A stretch of 64,000 bases of DNA from Thalassomonas viridans (GCF_000948985.2 NZ_CP059733.1:2480001-2544000), one strand, 5' to 3'. Positions 36,440 through 44,650 are shown, counted from the stretch's first letter. Numbers and translations: made by a program. The notes: a model not told the origin generated them from the sequence alone.

Positions 36440-37147
36440 GTGATGCCGTGTTTCGCCGGTTCGTTTGAAAGACTGCATTACACCACCGAAGTATATCCTC
36501 CCTATAATTACCTCGAACAGGGCAGGCTGACCGGCCTTTCCGTAGAAATGCTGCGTAAGATCTGGGACGAGCTGGGAGTCGCGCATCAAAAAATAGATGT
36601 GCTGCCCTGGGCCCGTGCCTATTATGACATTGAACATCAGACAAACCGTGTGCTCTTTGCCATGGCGCAGAAAGAATCGCGGCTGAACAAATTTCAATGG
36701 GCCTGTCCTATTATGGCCCGGCATAACGGCGCCCTTATTGCCTTAAAGTCCAGCAAGATAGTCATCAGGGATGCCAGCGACCTGAGACGCTATGTAATAG
36801 GCACTATCCGTGAAGGGTCAACGGAAGAAGAGTTGATCGCCATCCAGGGAGGAAAGAAAACCAATGTGGTCAGGAATGTCTCGCTGGCGGCCAATTTAAG
36901 CTTGCTAAACAAAGGACGGATTCAACTGCTGGCCCATGAGGAACGAAGCGCGTCCGTGATGATCAGCCAGCTGGGGTATAACGAAAATGACTACGAAGTT
37001 GTTTATGTGTTAAAAAGCCTGCCCATTTGTTTTGCCTTTAGCTTATCGGTTGAGCCGGGCTTGATCCGGCAATTTCAGCAGGCATTAAACAAGATTATTA
37101 AAACCGGGGAATATGAGCAATTGAAACAATACTTTTTTCCCGGTTGA
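36440..37147 (+). CDS. Periplasmic solute-binding-like protein (SBP_bac_3 type), start uncertain
   Basis: The 235-residue stretch matches extracellular solute-binding family 3: LHYTTEVYPPYNYLEQGRLTGLSVEML, WARAYYDIEHQTNRVLFAMAQ and a second lobe ending in FQQALNKIIKTGEYEQLKQYFFP. In its frame, codons back to 36386 encode a hydrophobic run (YLYAFVGIFYLSV), which looks like a signal peptide, but I find no ATG, GTG or TTG for it before 36440. The 36387 GTG is in another frame and meets a stop. Either the start is unusual or there is a frameshift. Confidence 0.75.
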   Translation: MMPCFAGSFERLHYTTEVYPPYNYLEQGRLTGLSVEMLRKIWDELGVAHQKIDVLPWARAYYDIEHQTNRVLFAMAQKESRLNKFQWACPIMARHNGALIALKSSKIVIRDASDLRRYVIGTIREGSTEEELIAIQGGKKTNVVRNVSLAANLSLLNKGRIQLLAHEERSASVMISQLGYNENDYEVVYVLKSLPICFAFSLSVEPGLIRQFQQALNKIIKTGEYEQLKQYFFPG

Positions 37148-37331
37148 ATTTTATTTGCTCCGGCGGCCGGTATTCAGCGTTTAATGTACTCTTTTGTATT
37201 TTAGACATTAGTTGACCGCCTGGCCTGATAAATTTTCTAGTTTAAGATTTGAGCGAACAGGGATGCTAAAGTCATTAATTACTGTAAAGTATGATAAAAT
37301 GATCTTTAACGACCTAAAATAAAAAACGCTA

Positions 37332-38387
37332 ATGCTGTTATTAATTGCTTTTATTGCTATTGCACTGATTTTTTCTTTTTTATGTTCCATCGCCGAAGCC
37401 GTTATTTTGAGCGTAACTTCCGCCCATATTGCTATTTTAGAGCAAGAAGGCAAAAGCTCAGGCCCTCTGCTGGCGCGTCTTAAGGGAGAGATCAACAAGC
37501 CGCTTGCGGCCATTTTAACCTTAAATACCATAGCCCATACCGTAGGGGCGGCAGGAGCTGGTTCCCAGGCCACCAAGATTTTTGGCGAAGCTTACCTGGG
37601 GATTATTTCCGCGGTATTGACTTTTCTTATCCTGATTTTTTCAGAAATCATTCCCAAAACCCTGGGGGCCCACTATTGGAAGCAACTGGCGCCGATCACC
37701 GCCCACAGCCTGCACTGGTTGATTTACCTGTTATATCCCTTTGTTAAGCTGTCGGAGAAAATCACTTCCGGCCTGGCCCAGGAGCCGACCTTAACCGGGT
37801 TTAGCCGCTCGGAATTTGCCGCTATGGCGGAGCTCAGCGAAAAAGAAGGCCACCTGGTGCCGTACGAGTCTTTGATCGTACAAAATATTTTGCTGCTGAA
37901 AAAACTCAGGGTTAAAGACGCCATGACCCCGAGAACCGTGCTTTTTTCCCTGCCGGACAGCCTGGATGTGGCCGGTTTCTATTATAAATGTTGCCACCAG
38001 CGCTTTTCCCGTATCCCTATTTACCAGGAGGAGCGGGACAATGTCGTAGGTTATGTGCTCAGAAGCGATATCCTGCTGGCCCAGCTGCGGGGCAATGACG
38101 ACAAGCCCATTAAAGATTACTGCCGCCATATGCCGACCCTGTTAAGCACTATGACGTTGTCACAGGCGTTTGACGAGTTTAACCGCCATAAAAGCCATAT
38201 TATGCTGGCAGTGAATGAATACGGCAGTGTCGAGGGCATATTAACCCTGGAAGATTTGATGGAAACCATTTTGGGCATAGAAATCGTCGATGAAGGGGAT
38301 AAGGACGAGGACATGCAGAAACTGGCCAGGCAGTTATGGCGCAAGCGGGTGAAAAAAATGGGCCTGAAAATACCCGAGGAAGAATAG
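37332..38387 (+). CDS. CNNM/CorC-type DUF21-CBS membrane protein
   Basis: The 351-residue protein has an N-terminal DUF21 membrane domain with four helices (from LLLIAFIAIALIFSFLCS, TLNTIAHTVGAAGAG, LTFLILIFSEIIPKTLG), then paired CBS domains (VKDAMTPRTVLFSLPDSL, NEYGSVEGILTLEDLMETILG). It lacks the C-terminal CorC_HlyC domain of the longer relatives. Members of this family are implicated in Mg/Co handling. The older name 'hemolysin' is not supported by function. A strong terminator follows. Confidence 0.92.
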   Translation: MLLLIAFIAIALIFSFLCSIAEAVILSVTSAHIAILEQEGKSSGPLLARLKGEINKPLAAILTLNTIAHTVGAAGAGSQATKIFGEAYLGIISAVLTFLILIFSEIIPKTLGAHYWKQLAPITAHSLHWLIYLLYPFVKLSEKITSGLAQEPTLTGFSRSEFAAMAELSEKEGHLVPYESLIVQNILLLKKLRVKDAMTPRTVLFSLPDSLDVAGFYYKCCHQRFSRIPIYQEERDNVVGYVLRSDILLAQLRGNDDKPIKDYCRHMPTLLSTMTLSQAFDEFNRHKSHIMLAVNEYGSVEGILTLEDLMETILGIEIVDEGDKDEDMQKLARQLWRKRVKKMGLKIPEEE

Positions 38388-38393
38388 AAAAAC

Positions 38394-38427
38394 CGGCAGC
38401 CGCTATCATACGGTTGCCGTTTTTTTT
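38394..38427 (+). terminator. Terminator after the DUF21-CBS gene
   Basis: CGGCAGCCG (38394-38402) pairs with CGGTTGCCG (38411-38419) with one mismatch and is followed by eight T. It lies between two converging genes. Confidence 0.88.
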
Positions 38428-38454
38428 AACTAGCTAATTAACGGTTTGCCGGTA

Positions 38455-39261
38455 TTAATTGCTGGCAAGCCTGTTATTTGTCTCTTTGTTATGAATTTTT
38501 AAGGTGTTGGTGGCCGAGCGGGAAAACACACCGAAAGTACTGTCATTTTCACTCTGGCGTTCACTGCGCACTATCACTAAACGGTCATTCACCACCTGGT
38601 ATTGGCTCATCCGGGAGCCGGATGCCGAGATTTTAAAGAAGATATAAGCGCGTCCCTTACCGTTAAATTCCATCAGGCTTTTTTGCGGTATACCCTGCGA
38701 ATCTATCCATATCTTGTAAGTGGCGGCAAACTTTTTCACATAACCGCGTATTCCCTTATCGTCGATAAAAAACTCCATCGGCAGGCTAAAACGCAGCAGG
38801 CGCAGGTCTTCTCCGTTATCGCTGACGGTTGTTTCATCCAAAAAGCCGGCCTGGCCGATATTACGCAACAGGGAGGAAGAGGCGGAGAGCATGGCATGCA
38901 AATCTATGGCGTTGATGTCATCAACCGCGTTCAGGGTTTCTGTCGTGGCTTCTTCATCCTCGGCTTTTTGCCTGGCTTCTGTTTCCATCAGGGACAAAAC
39001 TTCGTTGCTGTAGAGTACCTGCAATCCCTGGATATCGTCTTCCAGCCAGACTTTTACCCGGCCTTTGGTGGTTTTTTTATCTTCTCCTTCACCGCGGTTG
39101 CTTTCCGAGACGGCTTCCAGTTCGGCGCTTAAATGACCGGTCCCCTGCAGCCGGTCAAGGGCGTTTTTTAAGTCGGTTAAGCCATCGGCCTGGGCAAAAC
39201 CTGAAGTTAAGGTCATTAACGTCAGCAGGGTGACAGAAGTAAAATGAGTTAATGCTGGCAT
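38455..39261 (-). CDS. Hypothetical secreted protein
   Basis: The 268-residue protein has a signal peptide (LTLMTLTSGFAQA, cleavage near residue 25) and a mature part with alternating acidic stretches (RGEGEDKKTTKGRVKVWLEDD, QKAEDEEATTETLN) and beta strands (KIWIDSQGIPQKSLMEF). The WIDSQGIPQK pattern resembles LolA-like or outer-membrane lipid-sorting folds, but I would not name it. It is a single gene. Confidence 0.7.
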   Translation of the reverse strand: MPALTHFTSVTLLTLMTLTSGFAQADGLTDLKNALDRLQGTGHLSAELEAVSESNRGEGEDKKTTKGRVKVWLEDDIQGLQVLYSNEVLSLMETEARQKAEDEEATTETLNAVDDINAIDLHAMLSASSSLLRNIGQAGFLDETTVSDNGEDLRLLRFSLPMEFFIDDKGIRGYVKKFAATYKIWIDSQGIPQKSLMEFNGKGRAYIFFKISASGSRMSQYQVVNDRLVIVRSERQSENDSTFGVFSRSATNTLKIHNKETNNRLASN

Positions 39262-39380
39262 CTGATATCCTGTTTTTTGTTATTGGTTTTTAAGCTGTTT
39301 TCAGGCAAAAATCACACCTGTGTTCTTGCCTTTAGAGCTTAACCTTTTGTTAAAGGTTCAAACAGTCCGGGATTATAGTT

Positions 39381-40274
39381 TTATTTTTTGAGCCGGGCCT
39401 GTTGTTGCTGCCACGCCCAGATAGGGGATTTAACCAGCAGACACCAGCGAAAGCGCCAGTTCGGCGCCTGCCATAATTGCCGTGATAACTTAATGTAACC
39501 GGCAAAAAATATCTTGAGCGGATTTACCGTGTTGATTTTTGGGTATATGCCGTATTTTACCGGCGCTTTTTCTTCGGCGAAGGTGCCGAACAGTTTGTCC
39601 CAGATGATAAAGATCCCGGCATAATTTTTATCTATATACTGCCTGTTGGTCGCGTGGTGTACCCTGTGGTGGGACGGGGTATTAAAAATGGCTTCAATCG
39701 GCCGGGGCAGTTTTTTCACCGTTTCGGTATGAAGCTGGGTCTGGAAAACCTGCACTATCACTTCCGATAAAAAGATTATAAAGGGGTGAAAGCCTAAGAA
39801 AACCAAGGGCAAATGGAAAAACAGCGGAAAGAACCAGTCCAGCGGCCCATGGCGGTAAGCCACGGAAATATTAAAATGAGGCGAGCTGTGGTGTACCGTA
39901 TGGCTAGCCCAGCCGAAACCATTGCTATGCAAAAACCTGTGCTCCCAGTAATAGGCCAGGTCGGCCAGGATCACACAACAGATTATGCTCCATGGGGTTA
40001 TGGGTAATTCCACCAGCTTAAAATTGTCGTAGCAGTAAAAGAAGATACCGGCATAAGCCGCCGCTACCAGGGCAACAATAACAACAAACAACCCCAGGGT
40101 GACAAAATTGGCAATGCTGTCTCCCAAAAGATTACGGGTAAATGTTTTCTTTAACGTGTATCTGAGCAGTTCGGCGACAAATAAACCGATAGCTATGATA
40201 AAAAACCAGTTATCGATCCAGACTTCCAGCCCCGAGACAAAATCTGGCGACAGCTGTTGGAATAAGTTTTCCAT
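39381..40274 (-). CDS. Sterol desaturase / fatty acid hydroxylase family protein
   Basis: The 297-residue membrane enzyme has the eight-His di-iron motifs of the fatty acid hydroxylase superfamily: YWEHRFLH, SHTVHHSS and a later HHRVHHATN. Several membrane helices lie before and between them. These proteins use O2 to desaturate or hydroxylate lipids. It follows the next gene (40285-40860) by 10 bp on the same strand, so both should be controlled by the operator at 40913-40933. Confidence 0.93.
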   Translation of the reverse strand: MENLFQQLSPDFVSGLEVWIDNWFFIIAIGLFVAELLRYTLKKTFTRNLLGDSIANFVTLGLFVVIVALVAAAYAGIFFYCYDNFKLVELPITPWSIICCVILADLAYYWEHRFLHSNGFGWASHTVHHSSPHFNISVAYRHGPLDWFFPLFFHLPLVFLGFHPFIIFLSEVIVQVFQTQLHTETVKKLPRPIEAIFNTPSHHRVHHATNRQYIDKNYAGIFIIWDKLFGTFAEEKAPVKYGIYPKINTVNPLKIFFAGYIKLSRQLWQAPNWRFRWCLLVKSPIWAWQQQQARLKK

Positions 40275-40284
40275 AACCGGTCTC

Positions 40285-40860
40285 CTATTGATATGAAACT
40301 AGCATTTGTGTGCTTTTTGCTTCACCTGCCGGGTTCAGCCTGTGTATCTCAACCACAGAGTGAGGTGTTTTGAGATAGTTTATTTTCTGCCATGCCTGCA
40401 ACAGCTGGTGTTCATTGTATTTACCTGACGGCAGCAGGGTGGTGTAGCGGCCGGGGTCCAGTTGTATGCTGTTATCCGCACCGGAAAGCATTTTGGCATC
40501 ATAACCTATGGTGATATCCGCCTGTTGGAAATCCCCGGAGAACTGCCGGTACAGTACATAAACGTTTTCCGGTTGAGCCTTAAGGCGGTTATGCAGTGCC
40601 TGCGCCTGGTTAAATGTCTGCCAGACTGTGGTTACCTCGCTTAATTTCAGCCTCAGGGTGATACCGGCAATGCTGGCGGGCATAGCCGCAGCAGGGGCGG
40701 GGGGCTGGGTTGCTTTTATTGCGGGCTCTGCAACTGCCTGGATGTCAACGGTTGTGCTTTTCTGTAAAGCTGCCTGCGCGGTTTTAGGCTGTATTAATGC
40801 GCTGCCCCAAACGGTGAGCACAACGGCTGAAGAGGTAAGTACGGAGTAAAATAAATTCAT
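40285..40860 (-). CDS. Exported GyrI-like (effector-binding-like) protein
   Basis: The 191-residue protein has a signal peptide ending near residue 30 and a Pro/Ala-rich linker, then a domain with VYVLYRQFSGDFQQADITIGYDAK, DPGRYTTLLPSGKYNEHQLLQAWQKIN, which resembles the GyrI-like or AraC-effector-binding fold. Export of such a small-molecule-binding domain is unusual. It is the first gene of an operon with the sterol desaturase-like enzyme, and a TetR operator lies 53 bp upstream. Fold assignment is by eye. Confidence 0.72.
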   Translation of the reverse strand: MNLFYSVLTSSAVVLTVWGSALIQPKTAQAALQKSTTVDIQAVAEPAIKATQPPAPAAAMPASIAGITLRLKLSEVTTVWQTFNQAQALHNRLKAQPENVYVLYRQFSGDFQQADITIGYDAKMLSGADNSIQLDPGRYTTLLPSGKYNEHQLLQAWQKINYLKTPHSVVEIHRLNPAGEAKSTQMLVSYQ

Positions 40861-40912
40861 ATATCGCCTGCATTGGTCACAAAATATGCGGCCAATGTTA
40901 GCAACACAAAAT

Positions 40913-40933
40913 AAATTGTCAATATGAAAATTT
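40913..40933. promoter_or_regulatory. TetR operator site 1 (near-perfect palindrome)
   Basis: AAATTGTCA-ATA-TGAAAATTT matches the 21-bp palindrome found upstream of the adjacent tetR gene with one mismatch in the arms. It lies between the tetR stop and the start of the GyrI-like gene, in a promoter position for 40285-40860 and the desaturase. Confidence 0.75.
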
Positions 40934-40945
40934 ATTGTTTTGTCG

Positions 40946-41530
40946 TCAGGATTTCAGCAATTGTGAGCAGAGCAGTACAGAAGCCTGTTTTAATTTATAA
41001 ATTTCATCCAGCATGCCCAGCGGCAATAACGACTCGCTCATCAGGTAATTCGAGTAGATACCATAAGACACCAGCTCTATGGTGCTTTCGTCCGAGCCCG
41101 GGTATTGCGTGCTAAACTCCCTGATCAGGTGGCGGATAAATTCCTGCATGGTTTGTTTTTGATGCAGCTTGATGGGCTCCAGCCTTTTCGCTTCAGAGAA
41201 GATGGCCTCGCCGATAATGGTGTTGTTGACTTTGTCTTTCGAGCCGGCAGAAAATAAGGCGTCTATCAGGGCCTGAGCCCTGTTGGAGCCGGGCAGCCAG
41301 GCCAGGAGTTCCTGCCACTGCTGTGAATATTTCTCTGCCCAGCGCTGGCTTAATGCGCAGATAATATCGTCCCTGTTGCCGATATAGTGGCGCAATATCG
41401 TCCGTTTCATGCCGGCGGTTTCGGCAATATTTTCTAGTGAAGTCGCCTGAATGCCTTTCTCTAAAATACATTGTTCCAGCGCGTCTAATATTTCTTCCCG
41501 GCGCTGTCCGGCCATGCTAGGTCTTGCCAT
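40946..41530 (-). CDS. TetR-family transcriptional regulator
   Basis: The 194-residue protein has a TetR helix-turn-helix (REEILDALEQCILEKGIQATSLENIAETAG, then MKRTILRHYIGNRDDI) and a helical ligand domain. Its start is 47 bp from a perfect 21-bp palindrome, which is repeated upstream of the gene 3' to it and, in weaker form, before the divergent small membrane protein. It is therefore the likely local repressor of all three units and of itself. Confidence 0.93.
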   Translation of the reverse strand: MARPSMAGQRREEILDALEQCILEKGIQATSLENIAETAGMKRTILRHYIGNRDDIICALSQRWAEKYSQQWQELLAWLPGSNRAQALIDALFSAGSKDKVNNTIIGEAIFSEAKRLEPIKLHQKQTMQEFIRHLIREFSTQYPGSDESTIELVSYGIYSNYLMSESLLPLGMLDEIYKLKQASVLLCSQLLKS

Positions 41531-41576
41531 AAAAGTCCCCTTGAAAGTACGTTACGGCACTATAGCAAAACTTTTT

Positions 41577-41597
41577 AAATTGTCACGTTGACAATTT
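41577..41597. promoter_or_regulatory. TetR operator site 2 (perfect 21-bp palindrome)
   Basis: AAATTGTCA (41577-41585) and TGACAATTT (41589-41597) form a perfect inverted repeat with a 3-bp centre, in the region between tetR and the divergent 66-residue protein gene. Confidence 0.85.
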
Positions 41598-41619
41598 TTG
41601 TGAAAACTGTGTAAGCTAT

Positions 41620-41640
41620 AAATTGTCAATGTGAAAATAA
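41620..41640. promoter_or_regulatory. TetR operator site 3 (degenerate)
   Basis: The left half AAATTGTCA is perfect; the right half TGAAAATAA has three mismatches to the consensus TGACAATTT. It lies 43 bp after site 2 (start to start), on the side of the small membrane protein gene. Confidence 0.55.
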
Positions 41641-41753
41641 ATCCTGTTCCGGAAAATGCGGGAAACAAGAACGGGATGAATACGATAAGGGAAAGGCAGG
41701 CAAATCCGCCCCGGGCCTGGATGACTTCCCAAATACCGACGAGGAGAACTAAG

Positions 41754-41954
41754 ATGTGGTCATCTTTACCCTGGAGTTACTGGCTGGGCTTTGCCCTGGT
41801 GTTATGGCTGATGATCGATCTGGTGCGGGGACAGGCTTATCTCTGGTACCCCTATCACAGGCAAAAGCAGCCGCTGATGTACTGGCTGACCATGCTGTTG
41901 TGGGGAGTGGTGGCAGCAAGTTGTTTTGTTTATCCGCACTGGCCCTTTTTGTAA
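41754..41954 (+). CDS. Small two-TM membrane protein divergent from tetR
   Basis: The 66-residue protein has two membrane helices (WLGFALVLWLMIDLV and MYWLTMLLWGVVAASCFVY) joined by an aromatic, basic loop (YLWYPYHRQKQP). GAGGAG lies 7 nt before this ATG; the longer frame starting at 41631 would cover operator site 3 and add an unlikely leader. I know no family name for it. It is probably repressed by the adjacent TetR. Confidence 0.75.
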   Translation: MWSSLPWSYWLGFALVLWLMIDLVRGQAYLWYPYHRQKQPLMYWLTMLLWGVVAASCFVYPHWPFL

Positions 41955-42033
41955 CCTGTCTATACGGGCTGCCTATATGGCAAATGTGTCAGCCGTTCGG
42001 TAAAGGATTGAAAGCTTGCTGCCGGCAGGCAAA

Positions 42034-42465
42034 TCAAAGTTTAAGCAGCAACTGGTACAGCTGACCGGCTTCCTGTTTATTGATAGGGGATTTCAGTTGT
42101 GCCAGGTTTAAATCCCCCTGTATATGGGCTTTTTCACCCTCAGGGGTGATAGAGATAAACACGGTACGCTGATCTTCTTCGCTCCGTCTTTTACGGACCA
42201 GGCCCTTTTCCACCAGCTTGTTTAAGGCCCGGGAAACATTCGGACTTTCGTCTATTAGCGCGGCTTTAAGCTGGCCTACGGTTAATTCGTCTTCCGTTGC
42301 TTTAGACAGGGTATGCAGCAGGTTCAACTGGGTAAAGGACAGGTCTAAGGGCTTTAGCAGCCGGGATATTTCCACCTGTTTTTCCTGGGCGATACACATG
42401 ATCAGCCCCAGCATTTTCTGCTCTACCGGCAAATCGGACTCAATTAACTGCTGCTTTTTGGCCAA
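42034..42465 (-). CDS. MarR-family transcriptional regulator
   Basis: The protein has a MarR winged helix: SFTQLNLLHTLSKATEDELTVGQLK, DESPNVSRALNKLVEKGLVRK, RSEEDQRTVFISITPEGE (the wing). The longest frame opens at 42585, but that ATG lies inside the 22-bp palindrome and its leader is not MarR-like. GGGAGG precedes a TTG at 42465, giving a 143-residue protein. It is divergent from two glutathione transferase genes. Confidence 0.9.
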   Translation of the reverse strand: MAKKQQLIESDLPVEQKMLGLIMCIAQEKQVEISRLLKPLDLSFTQLNLLHTLSKATEDELTVGQLKAALIDESPNVSRALNKLVEKGLVRKRRSEEDQRTVFISITPEGEKAHIQGDLNLAQLKSPINKQEAGQLYQLLLKL

Positions 42466-42573
42466 ACCGACCCTCCCGTTACTTGTAAATACTTGTAAAA
42501 GCCTAACCGGGTAATTATACCGGAACGGTAATATTTCCAATACATAATATGCCATGTAAAAATATTCCTTGTA

Positions 42574-42595
42574 ATTATAATCCATGGATTATAAT
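42574..42595. promoter_or_regulatory. 22-bp perfect palindrome, probable MarR operator
   Basis: ATTATAATCCA (42574-42584) followed directly by its reverse complement TGGATTATAAT (42585-42595). It lies between marR and the divergent GST gene, 35 bp before the GST start, the usual place for a MarR autoregulatory operator. The sequence strongly suggests a dimer-binding site. Confidence 0.85.
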
Positions 42596-42630
42596 ATGCC
42601 GTTCAAATTCAACCACAGACAAAAAATGAC

Positions 42631-43302
42631 ATGTTAACCCTGCATCATTTGGAAAACTCCCAGTCCATCCGGGTACTCTGGTTGCTTGAAGAACTCGGGG
42701 CGGAATATAAGATCCTGCACTTTAAAAGGGATGCCGCAACTTCCCTGGCGCCTGAGGACTTTAAAAAGCTCCATATTACCGGCACCTCTCCCTGCATATC
42801 CGACGGCGAGCTGGTTTTGCCCGAAACCAATGCCATTCTCGATTACATTATGGATAAATACGGCGACAAGGGCCTCAGGCCCGCAGCCGGAGACCCCGAC
42901 AGAGCACAATACTTGTATTGGTTTCATGCCGCCCAGGGGAGCTTTATGCCCCTGTTGCTGGATGCACTGATCTTTAAACGTATGAGCGCCAAAACACCGT
43001 TTTTTATCCGTCCGGTGATTCGCTTTGTGGTGAACAAGGTCAGGGAAAACTACTTGGTTCCCCGGCTGGAACGCCTGCTCAGCCATATAGAAACCACGCT
43101 TGCCGCCAATACCTGGTTTGCCGGAGATAAATTTACCGCAGCGGATATCGTTATGGGGTACTGCATGGACGTGGCCGCCGTGCGTGTCGGCATGGACGAC
43201 AGTTATCCGAATGCCCAAAGGTTTCTAAGGCAAATGAGGCAAAGACCGGGTTTTATTGCCGCCATGAAAAAAAACGGTGATTTTAAGCCGTTCGCCGAAT
43301 AG
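42631..43302 (+). CDS. Glutathione S-transferase family protein
   Basis: The 223-residue GST has a thioredoxin-fold N-terminal domain (LTLHHLENSQSIRVLWLLEELGAEYKI, TGTSPCISDGELVLPETNAILDYIM) and an all-helical C-terminal domain with WFAGDKFTAADIVMGY. The catalytic Ser/Cys position is in the NSQSIR turn. It is probably repressed by the neighbouring MarR, a common arrangement for GSTs that detoxify electrophiles. The following GST-like gene starts 29 bp later. Confidence 0.92.
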   Translation: MLTLHHLENSQSIRVLWLLEELGAEYKILHFKRDAATSLAPEDFKKLHITGTSPCISDGELVLPETNAILDYIMDKYGDKGLRPAAGDPDRAQYLYWFHAAQGSFMPLLLDALIFKRMSAKTPFFIRPVIRFVVNKVRENYLVPRLERLLSHIETTLAANTWFAGDKFTAADIVMGYCMDVAAVRVGMDDSYPNAQRFLRQMRQRPGFIAAMKKNGDFKPFAE

Positions 43303-43331
43303 TTTCTAAGGCCAGTAAGAGGACATACTGC

Positions 43332-44276
43332 ATGGAGCAACCTATGATTTTACACCGCAACTACGGCTCGCCTTATTGTGAAAAAGCCATGCTGATGCTG
43401 GGCTACAGCGGGCTCAACTGGTATAGCGTATTAACATCCAAAGGCATGCCCAGGCCGGTGCAGCAGGCTTTAGCCGGAGATTACAGCAGGCGGGTGCCGC
43501 TTTTACAGCTAGGCGCAGATATTTATTGCGATACCGACCTTATCATGTCGCAAATTGCCGAGCGTTCCGCTATGCCTGAGCTGGCGCGCAAACATGCGGG
43601 GGCCGGAGAAAATCAGCTGATTGAGATGATTGAAACTCAGGGCACTGCCGCTATGCTGGGCTCACTCAGTCCGCTTCACTTTATTTGCGGTTATTTTAAA
43701 AACCTTCCTTTTCACCATGCCCTGGACTTTCTTAAAGACAGGGCAAAGCTGGCAAAGCAGCTGACGTCCGACAAAAACGCTAAACCCAGGAAACGATGGC
43801 GGTTGCTCGCCAGAGATTACCTTAACAGCCTGGAAGAAGCCCTGTCCGGCCAGTTGTATCTGCACGGTGACCAATCTCCCGGGGCGGCGGATTTTTCCGC
43901 TTATACCATGGTGTGGTATCACTATCAGCTGACCCGGTTAGGACTTTTCAGGGGATTAACCCGGCTGAAAGCCTGGTTTGGGCGCATGAGTAAGATCAGC
44001 TACGGCAATTCGCGGGTAATGACCCCGGCAGCGGCACTGCAGGCGGCAAAAGCCAGTGAGCCTGCGGTTATTCCCGGAGACATGAAAAACACTGCCAACC
44101 TGAACCGGGAAATTACGGTATTAAGCAATGATCTTCTGGGAACCCGGATGAACAATAGGGTGACCGGCATTTTAGTCGGGGAAAACAGCGAGAAATATAT
44201 TCTCAAAAGGGTAAGCGAACAGGTGGGCAAGGTGCATATTCATATCCCGAAACACTGTTATGGCGCTTGTGGTTGA
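43332..44276 (+). CDS. Glutathione S-transferase-like protein with C-terminal extension
   Basis: The 314-residue protein begins MILHRNYGSPYCEKAMLML (CxxC-like active site region YGSPYCEK) and has a GST C-terminal helix with LYLHGDQSPGAADFSAYTMVWY. It exceeds normal GSTs by about 80 residues; the extension (after about residue 235, ANLNREITVLSNDLLGTRMNNRVTG...) carries no recognised domain and looks beta-rich. It is cotranscribed with the GST upstream under MarR control. Confidence 0.85.
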   Translation: MEQPMILHRNYGSPYCEKAMLMLGYSGLNWYSVLTSKGMPRPVQQALAGDYSRRVPLLQLGADIYCDTDLIMSQIAERSAMPELARKHAGAGENQLIEMIETQGTAAMLGSLSPLHFICGYFKNLPFHHALDFLKDRAKLAKQLTSDKNAKPRKRWRLLARDYLNSLEEALSGQLYLHGDQSPGAADFSAYTMVWYHYQLTRLGLFRGLTRLKAWFGRMSKISYGNSRVMTPAAALQAAKASEPAVIPGDMKNTANLNREITVLSNDLLGTRMNNRVTGILVGENSEKYILKRVSEQVGKVHIHIPKHCYGACG

Positions 44277-44386
44277 TCAGGGCCTGTTTATCTTTGGCCG
44301 TGAATTATCTTTTTGGCTGTTTTCACACCTATTTTCACACTTATCGGCGTTAGAAAAGTGTCATGTAGAGTAACTACACGTCCATT

Positions 44387-44650
44387 TTTCTGCCGATAGA
44401 GCAGGAGCTACAGCATAGGCTGGCAGGCAGTTATTCCCTTGCCGATATGGCCTGCTTTACCAATACCGTTTTCCTGCGGCAAAGTGGTTCTGATTTCAAT
44501 GACCTGCCCCAGGTGAAAACCTGGATTGAGCGCATAGAGCAAAGGCCGGCATATAAGGCTGAAACAGGCAAAGCCGTGGATAAACTACCTGGCTGCTTTT
44601 TAAGAGTTTTTATGAGAGCAAAGCGGTTGTTGCAGCCGGACAGGTATTAA
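44387..44650 (+). pseudogene. Glutathione S-transferase C-terminal remnant
   Basis: In one frame the sequence reads LPIEQELQHRLAGSYSLADM, continuing ACFTNTVFLRQSGSDFNDLPQVKTWIERIEQRPAYKA, the usual C-terminal half of a GST (ending near 44650). The N-terminal half is missing; the frame has a stop at 44366 and no fitting start, so this is a 5'-truncated remnant. It lies downstream of two intact GST genes but is not an exact copy of either. Confidence 0.75.

Noticed and set aside
37332..38387. Naming the CBS protein a hemolysin
   Set aside because: The old name comes from a misleading homology; DUF21-CBS architecture points to ion transport, and no toxin motif is seen.
44277..44386. Direct repeats TTTTCACACCTA/TTTTCACACTTA as regulatory sites
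   Set aside because: Only two short copies with no promoter context; could easily be chance.
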